Shown here: one piece after another, positions 27,028 through 36,504 of the stretch | Layout of the letters: every line of letters begins with the position of its first letter | How positions within the stretch are numbered: the stretch's first letter is position 1 | Assembly (NCBI GenBank): GCA_900471525.1 | Contig: UCEZ01000013.1 | Location: forward strand, 215,373-279,372 | Direction of reading: 5' to 3' | DNA: 64,000 bases | DNA from: Hyphomicrobiales bacterium | GTDB lineage: Bacteria > Pseudomonadota > Alphaproteobacteria > Rhizobiales > Rhizobiaceae | The notes under the pieces: generated by a model | Told to the model about the DNA's origin: nothing | Seen by the model: only the letters and a program-made list of their open reading frames with translations | Database searches by the model: none | Translations under genes and position numbers: made by a program

Positions 27028-27487
27028 TAGTGCGTCCGGCATCGCCGTGCATCATGTCGGGATCACGGTCGCATCCCTCGAAACGTCGCTGCGTTTCTGG
27101 ATCGATATCCTCGGTTTCGACCTAGTCGGGCGCGATGCGCTGCACGATCATGATTTCGTTCGCGAGGTCACCGGCGTCCACGAGGGATCGATCGAACTTG
27201 CCATGCTGGCAAAGGGTCCGCACGTCGTTGAATTGCTGGAGTATAAAACCGCCCTCGGCCGCAAAGCGCTTGCCGTCCAGGCCTGCGACAGCGGCGCCAC
27301 GCATCTCGGCCTGCTGGTGAAGGACGTCGATGCCTTGCTTTGCGTCGCGGCGAGCCACGGTTGGGTCGCGTTCGGCCCACCGCAGGTCGTGGCGAAAGGT
27401 CCCTGGGCGGGCCGGCGCGTCGTCTATCTGAAGGGGCCGGACAATGTGCTGATCGAACTTGTCGAACCAGGTCCGGGGGAGGACTGA
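27020..27487 (+). CDS. VOC-family (glyoxalase/extradiol-like) protein
   Basis: A 155-aa metal-binding fold with two beta-alpha-beta-beta-beta modules. Probable ligands are His in IAVHHVGITV, His in ATHLGLLVKDVDAL and Glu in VLIELVEPG. The pattern is closer to lactoylglutathione lyase/methylmalonyl-CoA epimerase relatives than to known extradiol dioxygenases. Last gene of the operon, overlapping the dioxygenase gene by 8 bp. The reaction is unknown. Confidence 0.82.
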   Translation: MLDSASGIAVHHVGITVASLETSLRFWIDILGFDLVGRDALHDHDFVREVTGVHEGSIELAMLAKGPHVVELLEYKTALGRKALAVQACDSGATHLGLLVKDVDALLCVAASHGWVAFGPPQVVAKGPWAGRRVVYLKGPDNVLIELVEPGPGED

Positions 27488-27521
27488 GCGGGTGCTAGGG
27501 GCAATCCGCCCCGCACCCGCT
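27487..27521 (+). terminator. stem-loop at the end of the gentisate operon
   Basis: A 9-bp outer stem (AGCGGGTGC with GCACCCGCT) encloses a 5-bp GGGGC/GCCCC inner stem, with two unpaired bases on the left side and a 5-nt loop. It begins at the last base of the VOC stop codon. There is no T-run, so it may act with Rho or protect the 3' end. Confidence 0.6.
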
Positions 27522-27539
27522 CATGCTTCCATCGGAAGC

Positions 27540-27558
27540 CTCGAACGTTACGTTCGAG
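27540..27558. repeat. short palindrome CTCGAACG-TTA-CGTTCGAG
   Basis: A perfect 8-bp inverted repeat with a 3-base centre lies 68 bp before the esterase gene. It could be an operator for that gene or a second hairpin after the gentisate operon. I cannot decide from one copy. Confidence 0.35.
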
Positions 27559-27625
27559 ACCATCTGACTGGTCGACGCGCCCGTCGAGATTAACATCGCC
27601 TCCAGACAAATCGAGGAACCTGAAC

Positions 27626-28579
27626 ATGAACGGAGAGACGCTTATCGATCCGGAACTCCGCCCGTTCCTGCTCGAGGGGTCGGGCATCGGTCTGAACGCC
27701 GACAACCTTGCGGATGTGCGTGCGGCAGTGGAGCAGTCCTTCGGGCAGATGGGCATGGTTGGCGAGGCGCCCCGCATTGTCGAAGTCGCCGGCCCGGCGG
27801 GCGGGCGACCCGTTCAGTTGCGGATCTACACCCCATCCGGGGCCGGTCCGAGGCCCGCGATCTACAACATCCACGGCGGCGGCTATGTTCTGGGCTCGGC
27901 GGCGTCGAACGACGGCCTGAATTGGCAACTGGCGACGGAAACCGCGGCCATCGTGGTGTCCGTGGACTATCGGCTGGCGCCGGAGACACCGTTTCCCGGC
28001 CCGGTCGAGGATTGTTGTGCCGGCCTGCGCTGGCTCTTCGACAATGCCGTGTCGCTCGGCGTGGACGAACGACGGATCACCATCATGGGCGATAGCGCCG
28101 GCGGGGGCTTGGCCGCGGCCGCGACATTTCTCGCGCGCGACCGGAAGGAATTCCTGCCTTCGGGCGCCATGCTGAGCTATCCGATGCTCGACCACCGGAC
28201 AGGCTCAGACGGGGATGTGCAGCCGAACCCCACGACGGGTGGATACATCTGGACCGCTGAGGACAATCGCTTCGGATGGTCCGCCATGAAAGGAACCTAT
28301 GCCATCGACGACGAGCGGGCAGGCCACTTCTCTCCCAGTCTGGCCAAACGTCTTGACGGCTTCCCGCCGCTGTTCCTGGCAGTCGGCGTTTTGGACCTCT
28401 TCCTCGAGGAAGGCGTGAACTTCTCGCTGCGCGCTTCACGGTCCGGCGTCCCGGTGGAGTGCCATGTCTACCCCGGGGCCATCCATGGATTTGACCTGAT
28501 GGGCGACACGGCACTCGGGCGCCAGTTCCGTTTCGATCGGCATGCGGCGTTGAGCCGATGGAATGCGCGTATTGGATGA
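27626..28579 (+). CDS. alpha/beta hydrolase, hormone-sensitive lipase (HSL) family
   Basis: A 317-aa esterase. The oxyanion-hole motif is IYNIHGGGYVLGS (H-G-G-G), the nucleophile elbow is IMGDSAGGGLAAA, the acid lies in VGVLDLFLEEG and the His in YPGAIHGFDLMG. SVDYRLAPETPFP is also typical of the family. No signal peptide, so cytosolic. It stands alone on the plus strand after the gentisate operon and converges on the DUF1330 gene. Natural ester substrate unknown. Confidence 0.9.
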   Translation: MNGETLIDPELRPFLLEGSGIGLNADNLADVRAAVEQSFGQMGMVGEAPRIVEVAGPAGGRPVQLRIYTPSGAGPRPAIYNIHGGGYVLGSAASNDGLNWQLATETAAIVVSVDYRLAPETPFPGPVEDCCAGLRWLFDNAVSLGVDERRITIMGDSAGGGLAAAATFLARDRKEFLPSGAMLSYPMLDHRTGSDGDVQPNPTTGGYIWTAEDNRFGWSAMKGTYAIDDERAGHFSPSLAKRLDGFPPLFLAVGVLDLFLEEGVNFSLRASRSGVPVECHVYPGAIHGFDLMGDTALGRQFRFDRHAALSRWNARIG

Positions 28580-28639
28580 TTGCCTCTTCACTTTGAGTGT
28601 TCAGCTCGCGGGTGATCGAACCGAGGCGTTTTCTGGCAT

Positions 28640-28924
28640 CTAGACTCCGCGCAGCGCGATGATCCGGGAGCCCGCCGCAGTCTGACGCTGACGCGCGAGC
28701 GGCGCATATTCCGCCGACGCGAACAGGCTGCGGATCGCGTCCATGTCGGGGAACTCGATGATCAGCATGTTGGACGCCTGCCATCCTTCGAGCCCGAGCG
28801 GGGCGTCGTCGAGCGCGATGAGGCGACCACCGGCTTTCGCCACCAGCGGTAGCGCCTTCGAGCGGTAATCGGCAATGGCTTCTGGATCGTGAATGTCGAG
28901 ATCGACAACGAGATAGGCGGACAT
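28640..28924 (-). CDS. DUF1330-family small protein
   Basis: A 94-aa protein of the dimeric alpha-beta barrel fold. MSAYLVVDLDIHDPEAIADY, AKAGGRLIALDD and the NMLIIEFPDMDAIRSLFAS segment match DUF1330. Members have no firm activity. Last gene of the AraC-SDR-flavin reductase group; 54 bp separate it from the flavin reductase gene. The final residues before the stop (SRIIALRGV) fit the family. Confidence 0.85.
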   Translation of the reverse strand: MSAYLVVDLDIHDPEAIADYRSKALPLVAKAGGRLIALDDAPLGLEGWQASNMLIIEFPDMDAIRSLFASAEYAPLARQRQTAAGSRIIALRGV

Positions 28925-28978
28925 GATTGTTTCCTTTCAATACGTTGGTTAGGGTTAGAGGTCGTCAGCGTCGTGCAT

Positions 28979-29527
28979 TCAGGGCAAGTGACGCCATTTC
29001 ACCATGCGCTCTCGAAGATCGAGCGTGCCGCCATCGACGGTGAAACTGCCGCCGCCGCGATGGTGCATGGTTCGTTGTTCTTTGCGGGTCTCATCGATCC
29101 AGATCGTTTTCGCTTCCATCACGAAGAGATTGTAGGCATCGACGAGGCTGGTGTCGGTTACCCGGCATTCGATGTTGGCCAGGCAGTCCGCAACGAGTGG
29201 CGCGCCGACGTCTTTTGCCGGACGTGTCTTCAGCCCGAACCGCTGAAATTTGTCGACAGTCGCGCCGGAGCAATTGCCGATATCGACGACAGTTTCAGCA
29301 AGATCGAGGGCCGGGATCGCGATCACGCACTCGCCGGTTTCTTTCAGCGCCTGATAGCTGTGGTCCCAAGGGCCGATGACGCAGCCAATCAGAGGCGGCG
29401 AATGCTGGATCATCATGTGGAAGCCCAGGGTCATCACGTTCGATCGCCCCCTGTGACGTGTTGTCAGCAGAACGATTGGGCCTAGTTCGAGAAGGCGGTA
29501 AGCTTGAGATCCAGGTACTTCCTTCAT
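28979..29527 (-). CDS. flavin reductase family protein (FMN-binding split barrel)
   Basis: A 182-aa protein in which GPIVLLTTRHRGRSNVMTLG and the PPLIGCVIGPWDHSYQALK segment match the FMN-binding split-barrel flavin reductases. ECVIAIPALDLAETVV follows as in that family. It may supply reduced flavin or reduce a substrate directly; no partner monooxygenase is adjacent. It lies between an SDR gene and a DUF1330 gene on the same strand, likely in one transcript. Confidence 0.85.
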   Translation of the reverse strand: MKEVPGSQAYRLLELGPIVLLTTRHRGRSNVMTLGFHMMIQHSPPLIGCVIGPWDHSYQALKETGECVIAIPALDLAETVVDIGNCSGATVDKFQRFGLKTRPAKDVGAPLVADCLANIECRVTDTSLVDAYNLFVMEAKTIWIDETRKEQRTMHHRGGGSFTVDGGTLDLRERMVKWRHLP

Positions 29528-29591
29528 CTTGAATTCCTTTCATGGATTGCCTCCCCGCGCATTGCGGGGAGGCCGACAGACTGATCGCTGG

Positions 29592-30338
29592 TTACCAGCC
29601 CTGCTCGACCGGCAGCACGAAGAGTTCCGCAACGTCGACATGGGCGGGGGCCTGGGCGGCGAAGACGATCGTCTCACCGATATCGGCGCCCTGCAGGAAG
29701 GTCATCTGGCCAGCAAGGTCGTCCATCTGCTGGCGGTAGCCGGGATCGGTGATGTGATCGTAAAGCTCGGTGGCAACAGCGCCTGGCTGAATGCAGGTCA
29801 CGCGGATGTTGTGCTTCGGGCCAACTTCCATGCGAAGGCCGTCGGAGAAGGCGGTAACCGCATGCTTGGTGGCGCAATAGACCGACAGTCCCTTGAACAC
29901 CTTGCGACCGGCAATCGAGGACATGTTGAACACATGGCCTGAATGCTGTTTGATCATCTGGGGCAGGACGGCAGCCGTCGTGTTCAGCAGGCCTTTCACG
30001 TTGACGTCGACCATGCGGTGCCATTCATCGACTTTGAACTGATCGATATCGGAGAGCGGCATGAGGCCGGCATTGTTGACCAGGATATCGATCGAACCAT
30101 AGGCATCGATCAGCGTCTTGACGCCAGCATCGACAGAGGCCGGATCAACCACGTCCATGCCGATCGCGAGGGCTTCACCGCCCTTTGCTGTAATTTCGTT
30201 CTTGAGGCTTTCGAGCTTGTCGGCGCGGCGCGCGGCGAGAGCGACCTTTGCGCCGGCTTCTGCCAGCTTTAGAGCCGTGGCGGCGCCGATGCCACTCGAG
30301 GCGCCAGTGACGAGAGCTACTTTACCTTTGATGGACAT
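29592..30338 (-). CDS. SDR-family oxidoreductase
   Basis: A 248-aa classical SDR of the YdfG/serine-dehydrogenase-like branch. Motifs are [33 protein letters not shown], catalytic MSSIAGRKV and VYCATKHA, and the [13 protein letters not shown] stretch. [13 protein letters not shown] has Arg residues after the second strand, favouring NADP. ATG 30338 follows AAGGAAACGG; the frame extends upstream without support. First structural gene below the AraC regulator. Confidence 0.9.
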   Translation of the reverse strand: MSIKGKVALVTGASSGIGAATALKLAEAGAKVALAARRADKLESLKNEITAKGGEALAIGMDVVDPASVDAGVKTLIDAYGSIDILVNNAGLMPLSDIDQFKVDEWHRMVDVNVKGLLNTTAAVLPQMIKQHSGHVFNMSSIAGRKVFKGLSVYCATKHAVTAFSDGLRMEVGPKHNIRVTCIQPGAVATELYDHITDPGYRQQMDDLAGQMTFLQGADIGETIVFAAQAPAHVDVAELFVLPVEQGW

Positions 30339-30463
30339 TTCCGTTTCCTTTCGTGGACCATTGTCCGTTGGGACCTTGGTCGTTGTTGACAGGGCCAAAC
30401 TACGAAAGGTGGCCGGAGACTTCGCTCGGCCGCTTGCTATGGATATCGCGATCTTGCTGTAAT

Positions 30464-31369
30464 CTATGTCCGGTAGTCGGAAGGGCTTACACCTACCGCG
30501 CGCCTGAACACCTGGGCGAAATGACTTGGGCTGGAGTAGCCGACGTCCAAGCCGATCTCGATCACGCTCCTGTCGGTTTCCCTCAGCAGGCGACGCGCCT
30601 CCACCATCCTCAACCGGATGAAATACTCGGACGGTGAAAATCCGGTCGATTGCTTGAACACGCGAGAAAAATGGAAGGGGCTCAGTTCAGCTTCGGCGGC
30701 CAGCGCTTCAAGGCTGAATTCTTGATCCAGTCCACTTTCCATAAGTTCCGTTACGCGCCGTAGCTTGAAGGCAGGCAACGCCCCTTTTCGTGGCGAGGCA
30801 ACGGAACTATCGGTATAGGTACGCACGAGATGGATTGCCAAGGCATGGGCTAGGCCTTGGACGTACATCTCGCTTGGCTCGTGCGCCCCGGCCAACTCTA
30901 CCTGTATCATGTCCAGAATATTGGAAATTCGCTCGTCGCGATGTCCGGATATGTCGCGCAACTGGAGAAGTCGGTTCGGATCTTGTCCGAAGACCTCGGT
31001 AAGTGCGGCCTCATAGATAGGCAGGCCAAGATATAGATGCAGGACCTGAAAAGCCTGGCCTGACTTACTCGTCCACCGCATCTCATACGGCGTTGACGAA
31101 TTTGTGAGAAAAAAATCACCAATGGCGACGTCGTTTCGCTGCCATTCTCCGTCCAATTCCCGCTCTTCAATGATGGCTGCCCCGGAAACAATCCAGACCA
31201 GCAGTGGTTCGGCCACTGCAGGTACCAGCAAGCTCTTCTCGAGCGGGTCATGCGACAGGAGTTGAACCAGAACATTGTTCCAGGCCTTGCCCGCGCTTCT
31301 GGTCAAAAGATGGCCGTTGACGTGGTCTTTCAGCGTTTCTGGCGACGTCCGCAACTGCAAAGGTTTCAC
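30464..31369 (-). CDS. AraC-family transcriptional regulator
   Basis: A 301-aa regulator with an AraC-type cupin sensor ([18 protein letters not shown]) and the C-terminal double helix-turn-helix ([38 protein letters not shown], then [19 protein letters not shown]). It resembles the 'cupin_6' group that often sits over a small SDR operon. It is encoded just upstream of the SDR gene on the same strand, with 125 bp between, which probably holds the target promoter. Confidence 0.9.
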   Translation of the reverse strand: MKPLQLRTSPETLKDHVNGHLLTRSAGKAWNNVLVQLLSHDPLEKSLLVPAVAEPLLVWIVSGAAIIEERELDGEWQRNDVAIGDFFLTNSSTPYEMRWTSKSGQAFQVLHLYLGLPIYEAALTEVFGQDPNRLLQLRDISGHRDERISNILDMIQVELAGAHEPSEMYVQGLAHALAIHLVRTYTDSSVASPRKGALPAFKLRRVTELMESGLDQEFSLEALAAEAELSPFHFSRVFKQSTGFSPSEYFIRLRMVEARRLLRETDRSVIEIGLDVGYSSPSHFAQVFRRAVGVSPSDYRT

Positions 31370-31407
31370 TCCCGTTACATCTATCGAAAATAGTCACAAC
31401 ACGCAGA

Positions 31408-31785
31408 TCAAGCCATACGGCAGCCGCCCATTAAGATACGGCCTTTCATAGTTTTTTCGCGGCACAAGAAACCCGCTTGTTTCTCAACAACACATTTCTG
31501 CTCTGTGCCGTCAGGTCGATGCCCCTGGATATTGAATGTTTCGACGCATTCGATGCAAAACTCTTTTCGGTCATGAAGTACTGCATGCGCGATAGTTTGA
31601 GGTGTTCCGGTGTTCCCAAGCGCGACGGCGTGATCCCCCTTGAAAAACTCTTCATCTGAATAGTAGACCTCGGTCATGGAAGTTGAAATTGCGCCGGGCG
31701 CGACGGCATTGACTCGGATTCCGTAGGGTGAAAGGTCGAATGCCAGGTTCTTTGTAAGGCCAATCACCCCATGCTTGCTGGAACA
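31408..31785 (-). pseudogene. 5'-truncated, frameshifted SDR remnant
   Basis: The frame carries the second half of a short-chain dehydrogenase: SSKHGVIGLTKNLAFDLSPY, then GIRVNAVAPGAISTSMTEV. Before about 31785 the similarity ends abruptly, so the cofactor site is absent. After GNTGTPQTIAHAVL it passes into another frame (FMTEKSFASNASKHS), where an SDR ending should be. No normal start or ribosome site. It marks a deletion scar between the AraC gene and the phenylacetate region. Confidence 0.7.
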
Positions 31786-32009
31786 AGACCCACGGCGGCA
31801 GCGTTGCGCTATGCAATTTTGAGTTCAACTAGTTGCCGACGACATCTCTATCCGCCGATCGGCACCCTCTCGCCACGACGTGGGATTTCGGGATACGCGT
31901 CATTCTCGACAATTGCGAGAAGCGGCTTTCCATCCTTCACGGTCCGTTGCCTCCGACAAGACGGGTCTTTGCAATATTCGGCACGAGACCTTTGGAAAAC
32001 CGATTGGGC
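31786..32009. other. non-coding segment between the SDR remnant and fadJ-like gene
   Basis: No gene is supported. On the minus strand a 30-codon frame starts at a GTG with GGAGG upstream and contains LLAIVENDAYPEIPRRGERV, which has a protein-like look but no family I know; it may be another remnant. Codon use and base composition differ from the neighbouring fadJ-like gene. Confidence 0.35.
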
Positions 32010-34067
32010 CTACGATGGACTTATAGCATGTCGTCTCTCCGCCGGCCGGCGCAAGCCTTCACACGGCGGTTCGGCAAGACCTTCGGCCGCCAACCGGTCA
32101 AGCACGGCCACGACCTCGGCAAGGCCACGCGCCTCGGCATAGTGCATCGGCCCGCCGCGCCAGCGCGGGAAGCCGTAGCCGTGGATCTTTACAAGATCGA
32201 TATCGGCGGAACGCAACGCCACGCGCTCCTCCAGAATACGCGTCGCCTCGTTGACCATCGGCAGGATGATCGCATCGGTGATCGACATCTCGTCCCACGC
32301 CCGTTGTGGCCGGCCGGCGGCTACTTCGGCAATGATCGCCACCACGGTTTCTGACGGTTTTGGCGTGCGGTCGCCCGATTGGTAATCGTACCAGCCGCCG
32401 CCGGATTTCTGACCGTAGCGCTCGATGGCGCAGAGCCGCTCGGCCACCGGCGCAAACGGCGTTTCGCCCCGCGTGCGGGCGGCCTTGCGCTGGAAGGCGG
32501 CAATGTCGAGACCGCCGAGATCCTGCGCCTCGAACGGCCCCATCGGCAGGCCGAAGGCGCGCATGGCGGCATCGACGGCGGATGGAGTCGCACCGGAAAG
32601 CAGGAGCCGCTCGGCCTGTGCCCGCGTGACCTTCACGATGCGATTGCCGATGAACCCGTCGCAGATACCCGCACGGACCGGGACTTTCCCAAGCAGGCGA
32701 GCGAGTGCGAAGCCGGTCGCCAGAACCTCCGGCGCAGTCGTCTCCGTCGGCACGATCTCCAGCAACTTCATCACATGGGCGGGGCTGAAGAAGTGCAGGC
32801 CGAGGAACCGTTCCGGCTGCGCAAGCCCCTCGCCGATCAGTCTTGGGTCGAGATAGGAGGTGTTGGTGGCCAGCACGGCATCTGACCGACAGATGTCCGA
32901 GAGTTTTGCAAACACGGCACGCTTGACGGAGAGGTCCTCGAAAACCGCCTCGATCACAAGGTCCGTATCGGCAAGCAGGCCATAGTCATCCCCCCCGATG
33001 ACGCCGGCCATGCGCTCGTCGGCAACCGCCTGCATCATGCGGCCGCGCTTGACCGAGCCTTCGTAGATCGCGTGAATATTGGCAAGCCCGCGCTCCACCG
33101 CCGCCGTGTCGCGCTCGACGAGGACGACCGGCAGGCAGGCATCGCGCAGCGCCGCGGCGATACCGGCGCCCATCGTGCCGCCTCCGATGACGGCGGCCGA
33201 GCGGATACCACGCGGCGCGACGCCGGTGAGTTCCGGCGGCCGGGGGGCGGCGCGTTCCGCGAAGAAAACATGGCGCAGTGCAGCCGCTTGTGAGGAGCCT
33301 CGAAGTTCCAGGAAGGTCTCGCGCTCGAAGGCCATGGCGTCGGCGAAATTCGTTTCGCTGGCGTTACGGATCGAGGCTAGAGCCTTGAGAGGAGCGGCTT
33401 CGCGTTTCGCCTTTGCCGCCACCGCCTTTTCGGCGTTTTCCCAGAATCCGGCATCGACCAGCGGCACGGCACGGCGGGAGATCGGCTGCGGCAGAGGCTT
33501 TTCAGCGACATCGTTTGCGAAGGCAATCGCGCCCGAGCGCAGATCGCCATCGATCACCGCATCGATGAGCCCAAGCGCGACGGCCTTCTTCGCGCCGACC
33601 GGATTGCCGCTCGTTACCAGATCGACGGCGGCGGCAGGGGCAATCAAGCGTGGCAGGCGCACCGTGCCGCCAGCGCCGGGGATGATCCCGAGCTTGACCT
33701 CCGGCAGGCCCAGACTGGCGGAAGGCACGGCCACGCGATAGGCGCAGCCGAGCGCCACTTCGAGACCGCCGCCGAGTGCGCTGCCATGGATCGCCGCAAC
33801 CCAGGGCTTTTTCGCGCTCTCGATGCTTGCCACCACATCTGGCAGATGCGGCGGCTGCGGCGGTTTACCGAACTCGCTGACATCCGCACCGGCAATGAAA
33901 GTCCGGCCGGCACAGATCAGGACGACGGCCCTGACGGCTGCATCGGCATCGAGTTCCGCCACGGCATCGACGAGAGCCTGGCGAAGCGTCTGCGACAGGG
34001 CGTTAACGGGCGGATTATCGACGGTGACGACGGCGATGGCGTTTTCGCGGATAATGGTGACGGTCAT
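32010..34067 (-). CDS. fused enoyl-CoA hydratase / 3-hydroxyacyl-CoA dehydrogenase (FadJ-type; PaaF+PaaH roles)
   Basis: A 685-aa two-domain beta-oxidation enzyme. Residues 1-200 are crotonase (AGADVSEFGKP, IHGSALGGGLEVALGCAYRV, with LGIIPGAGGTVRLPRL); residues 285-470 are the NAD domain (AAVIGGGTMGAGIAAALRD, LATNTSYLDP, FLGLHFFSPAHVMKLLEIV); the dehydrogenase C-terminal repeats end the protein. In the paaN-transporter operon it would hydrate dehydroadipyl-CoA and oxidise 3-hydroxyadipyl-CoA. No separate paaF or paaH gene occurs in the window. ATG 34067 lies 4 bp after the ABC gene. Confidence 0.9.
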   Translation of the reverse strand: MTVTIIRENAIAVVTVDNPPVNALSQTLRQALVDAVAELDADAAVRAVVLICAGRTFIAGADVSEFGKPPQPPHLPDVVASIESAKKPWVAAIHGSALGGGLEVALGCAYRVAVPSASLGLPEVKLGIIPGAGGTVRLPRLIAPAAAVDLVTSGNPVGAKKAVALGLIDAVIDGDLRSGAIAFANDVAEKPLPQPISRRAVPLVDAGFWENAEKAVAAKAKREAAPLKALASIRNASETNFADAMAFERETFLELRGSSQAAALRHVFFAERAAPRPPELTGVAPRGIRSAAVIGGGTMGAGIAAALRDACLPVVLVERDTAAVERGLANIHAIYEGSVKRGRMMQAVADERMAGVIGGDDYGLLADTDLVIEAVFEDLSVKRAVFAKLSDICRSDAVLATNTSYLDPRLIGEGLAQPERFLGLHFFSPAHVMKLLEIVPTETTAPEVLATGFALARLLGKVPVRAGICDGFIGNRIVKVTRAQAERLLLSGATPSAVDAAMRAFGLPMGPFEAQDLGGLDIAAFQRKAARTRGETPFAPVAERLCAIERYGQKSGGGWYDYQSGDRTPKPSETVVAIIAEVAAGRPQRAWDEMSITDAIILPMVNEATRILEERVALRSADIDLVKIHGYGFPRWRGGPMHYAEARGLAEVVAVLDRLAAEGLAEPPCEGLRRPAERRHAISPS

Positions 34068-34071
34068 GGTC

Positions 34072-34773
34072 TCATATTCCCAGGTAGGCGGCGCGAATGC
34101 GCTCATCCGCGATCAGGTCGGCGGCGGGGCCGGACATGGTGATCCGCCCCGTCTCCATGACATAACCCCGATCGGCAACGGAGAGCGCGCCAAAAGCGTT
34201 CTGCTCGACCAGAAGCACGGTGACGTCGAGCGCCTTCAGGCTCTTCACCACATCGAAGATCTGCGCGACGAGGATGGGCGCTAGGCCCATGCTCGGCTCG
34301 TCGAGCAGCAGGCAGGAGGGGCGCGCCATCAGCGCGCGGGCGATCGCCAGCATCTGCTGCTGGCCGCCGGAAAGGCCGCCTGCGGCAAGGTTGCGCTTTT
34401 CCTTGAGGATCGGGAACATGATGAAGGCGTCCTGCATGTCGCGGTCCACCTTGTCATCGGCGAAGAGATAGGCGCCGAGCCGAAGGTTCTCCTCCACCGT
34501 GAGGTTGGTGAAGATCTGCCTGCCCTCCGGCGACTGGGCGAGGCCACGCCGCACGCGGGCGTGCGCCGGCACTGGCGTCAGCGTCTCGCCGCGGAAGACG
34601 ATCGAGCCGGAAGAAACCGGCTGGATGCCGGAGAGGCATTTGAGCAACGTCGTCTTGCCGGCGCCGTTGGCGCCGACCACCGTGACGATTTCGCCGGACG
34701 CGACATCGAGGTCGATGCCGTGAAGCACCTCGATACGGCCGTAGCGCGAACGCAGTCCTTCAACCGTCAGCAT
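34072..34773 (-). CDS. branched-chain-type ABC transporter ATP-binding protein (LivF)
   Basis: A 233-aa ATPase. Walker A is [13 protein letters not shown], the signature is AGGLSGGQQQMLAIARAL and Walker B is SCLLLDEPSMGLAP; the VEENLRLGAYLF segment is typical of LivF. ATG 34773 lies inside the end of livG (14-bp overlap); the frame is open 28 codons further. It powers the aromatic-acid uptake system inferred for this operon, as one of two ATPases. Confidence 0.93.
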   Translation of the reverse strand: MLTVEGLRSRYGRIEVLHGIDLDVASGEIVTVVGANGAGKTTLLKCLSGIQPVSSGSIVFRGETLTPVPAHARVRRGLAQSPEGRQIFTNLTVEENLRLGAYLFADDKVDRDMQDAFIMFPILKEKRNLAAGGLSGGQQQMLAIARALMARPSCLLLDEPSMGLAPILVAQIFDVVKSLKALDVTVLLVEQNAFGALSVADRGYVMETGRITMSGPAADLIADERIRAAYLGI

Positions 34774-35545
34774 TCTGAGCCTCCGTCGCCTGGGCGCCAA
34801 GATAGGCTTCGATGACACGCGGGTTGCGCGCAATCGCCGCCGGTTCACCCTCGGCAATCTTCTCGCCGTGATCGAGCACCACGATATGGTTGGAAATGCG
34901 CATGACCATCTTCATGTCGTGCTCCACCAGGAGAATCGACACGCCCTCGGCCGCGACCTGCGCAATGAGGTGATCGATCTCCTCCGTCTCGACGGCGTTG
35001 CAGCCAGCGGCCGGTTCGTCGAGCAGCAACACCCGCGGCTTCAGCGCCAGCGCACGGGCGATCTCCAGGCGCTTCAACGCGCCGTAGGAGAGCGAACTCG
35101 CCTCCTGCTCGGCGGCACGGCCGAGGCCGACGCGGTCGAGCAGGGCACGGGCGCTGTCCTCGGATGCCTTGCTGCGGCGCCGTGCGGCGGGCAGCGAGAA
35201 GAGATCGGCGAAGACCGAGCCGCGCTCATGCAGGTGGTGTCCGGCGACGGCGTTTTCCAGCACCGTCATCGACTGGAAGATCTGCAGGTTCTGGAAGGTG
35301 CGCGACAAGCCGCGCCGCGCCAGCATATGCGGCGGCATGCGGGTGATATCCTCGCCATTCAGCACGACGCGGCCGCGCGCCGGGGCATAAACGCCGGAGA
35401 TCATGTTGAAGAGCGTCGTCTTACCGGCGCCGTTCGGGCCGATGACGGAGACAATCTCACCGGGTTTCAAGGAGAAGCCGACATCGTTGACGGCGCGAAG
35501 GCCGCCGAAATCGATGCCGAGACCTTCGATCTGAAGCAGGCTCAT
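34760..35545 (-). CDS. branched-chain-type ABC transporter ATP-binding protein (LivG)
   Basis: A 261-aa ATPase. Walker A is [20 protein letters not shown], the signature-like loop is [20 protein letters not shown] and Walker B is [36 protein letters not shown] and the C-terminal [18 protein letters not shown] identify the LivG subgroup. It overlaps livM by 4 bp. In most LivG proteins the Walker B Asn is followed by 'PxE'; here it is NAVETEEID, an ordinary variation. Confidence 0.93.
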   Translation of the reverse strand: MSLLQIEGLGIDFGGLRAVNDVGFSLKPGEIVSVIGPNGAGKTTLFNMISGVYAPARGRVVLNGEDITRMPPHMLARRGLSRTFQNLQIFQSMTVLENAVAGHHLHERGSVFADLFSLPAARRRSKASEDSARALLDRVGLGRAAEQEASSLSYGALKRLEIARALALKPRVLLLDEPAAGCNAVETEEIDHLIAQVAAEGVSILLVEHDMKMVMRISNHIVVLDHGEKIAEGEPAAIARNPRVIEAYLGAQATEAQNADG

Positions 35546-36504
35546 TCTCCCCTCCCCCGGATGCGGTGCGCAACGGAGGGCAAGAGGCCCTCGCGCATAA
35601 AGATCATGACGAGCATCATGACGAGGCCGAGCATGAGCTGTTCGTATTCCTGGAAGACCGTCAGCACCTGCGGCAGCGTGGTCAGGATCGCCGCACCAAG
35701 GATGGCGCCGAGCACCGAACCTGCGCCGCCGAGTACGGCCATGGTCACCATCTCGATCGAGTGCATGAAGCCCGCGACATCCGGCGTGATGAACTTGTTT
35801 TGCAGCGCCAGCAGCGAGCCCGATACCGAGGCATAAATCGCCGAGATGACGAAGGCGACGAGCTTGTAATGCGCAACGTCGACGCCAACCGTGCGGGCCG
35901 CAACCTCAGAACCATGCAGGGCTCTGAGCGCCCGGCCAGTGGGGCTGTGGTAGAGATTGAGCGCCAGCCAGGCGCCAAGCACCAGCGCGAGCCCGGAGAA
36001 GGCATACCAGAACTCGGTGTTGGAAAGATCGATGCCGACAGCCTTCAGCACTGCGCGCAGCCCCAGTTCCGGCACCGCCATGCCATCCGGCCCGCCGGTC
36101 AGTTGCGCCTCGTTCGACAGAACCATGGAGACGAGGATGCCAAAGCCGAGGCTGGCGACGGCGAGATAGTAACCCTTGAGGCGCAGGATCGGCCGGCCGA
36201 CGAGGAAGGCAATCGCAGCGGAAAGAAGCGCACCGAGTATTGCGGCCAGTGCCGGATGCAGGCCGAGATGGATCGGGGCCAGCGCACAGGCATAGGCGCC
36301 GATGCCGGCAAAGCCCGCGTGGCCGAGGCTGATCTGGCCGGCATAGCCGATGAGGATGACGAGGCCCGTCACTGCAAGGCCGTTGACGAAGATCAGTGAG
36401 CCGACGCGGAAATAGTAGGACGACGGGAAGAAGAACGGCGCGATGGCGATGACCGCGGCGAGGATGAGGAGCGTGGTTGCTTTGCTCGACAGCCGCATGA
36501 TCAT
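35542..36504 (-). CDS. branched-chain-type ABC transporter permease (LivM)
   Basis: A 320-aa inner-membrane permease with about ten helices. The family motif after the first helices reads LIGYAGQISLGHAGFAGIGA, followed by RLKGYYLAVASLGFGILVSM, and the EAA-like loop ALRALHGSEVAARTVGVDV. ATG 36504 overlaps the livH stop as ATGA; the frame continues upstream over livH without meaning. It pairs with LivH to form the channel. Confidence 0.92.
   Translation of the reverse strand: MIMRLSSKATTLLILAAVIAIAPFFFPSSYYFRVGSLIFVNGLAVTGLVILIGYAGQISLGHAGFAGIGAYACALAPIHLGLHPALAAILGALLSAAIAFLVGRPILRLKGYYLAVASLGFGILVSMVLSNEAQLTGGPDGMAVPELGLRAVLKAVGIDLSNTEFWYAFSGLALVLGAWLALNLYHSPTGRALRALHGSEVAARTVGVDVAHYKLVAFVISAIYASVSGSLLALQNKFITPDVAGFMHSIEMVTMAVLGGAGSVLGAILGAAILTTLPQVLTVFQEYEQLMLGLVMMLVMIFMREGLLPSVAHRIRGRGE

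Noticed and set aside
27424-27777. minus-strand frame across the end of the gentisate operon
   Set aside because: Overlaps the VOC gene end, the terminator hairpin and the esterase start, all better supported.
31833-32354. 173-codon plus-strand frame
   Set aside because: Mostly antisense to the fadJ-like gene end; no support in the remaining part.
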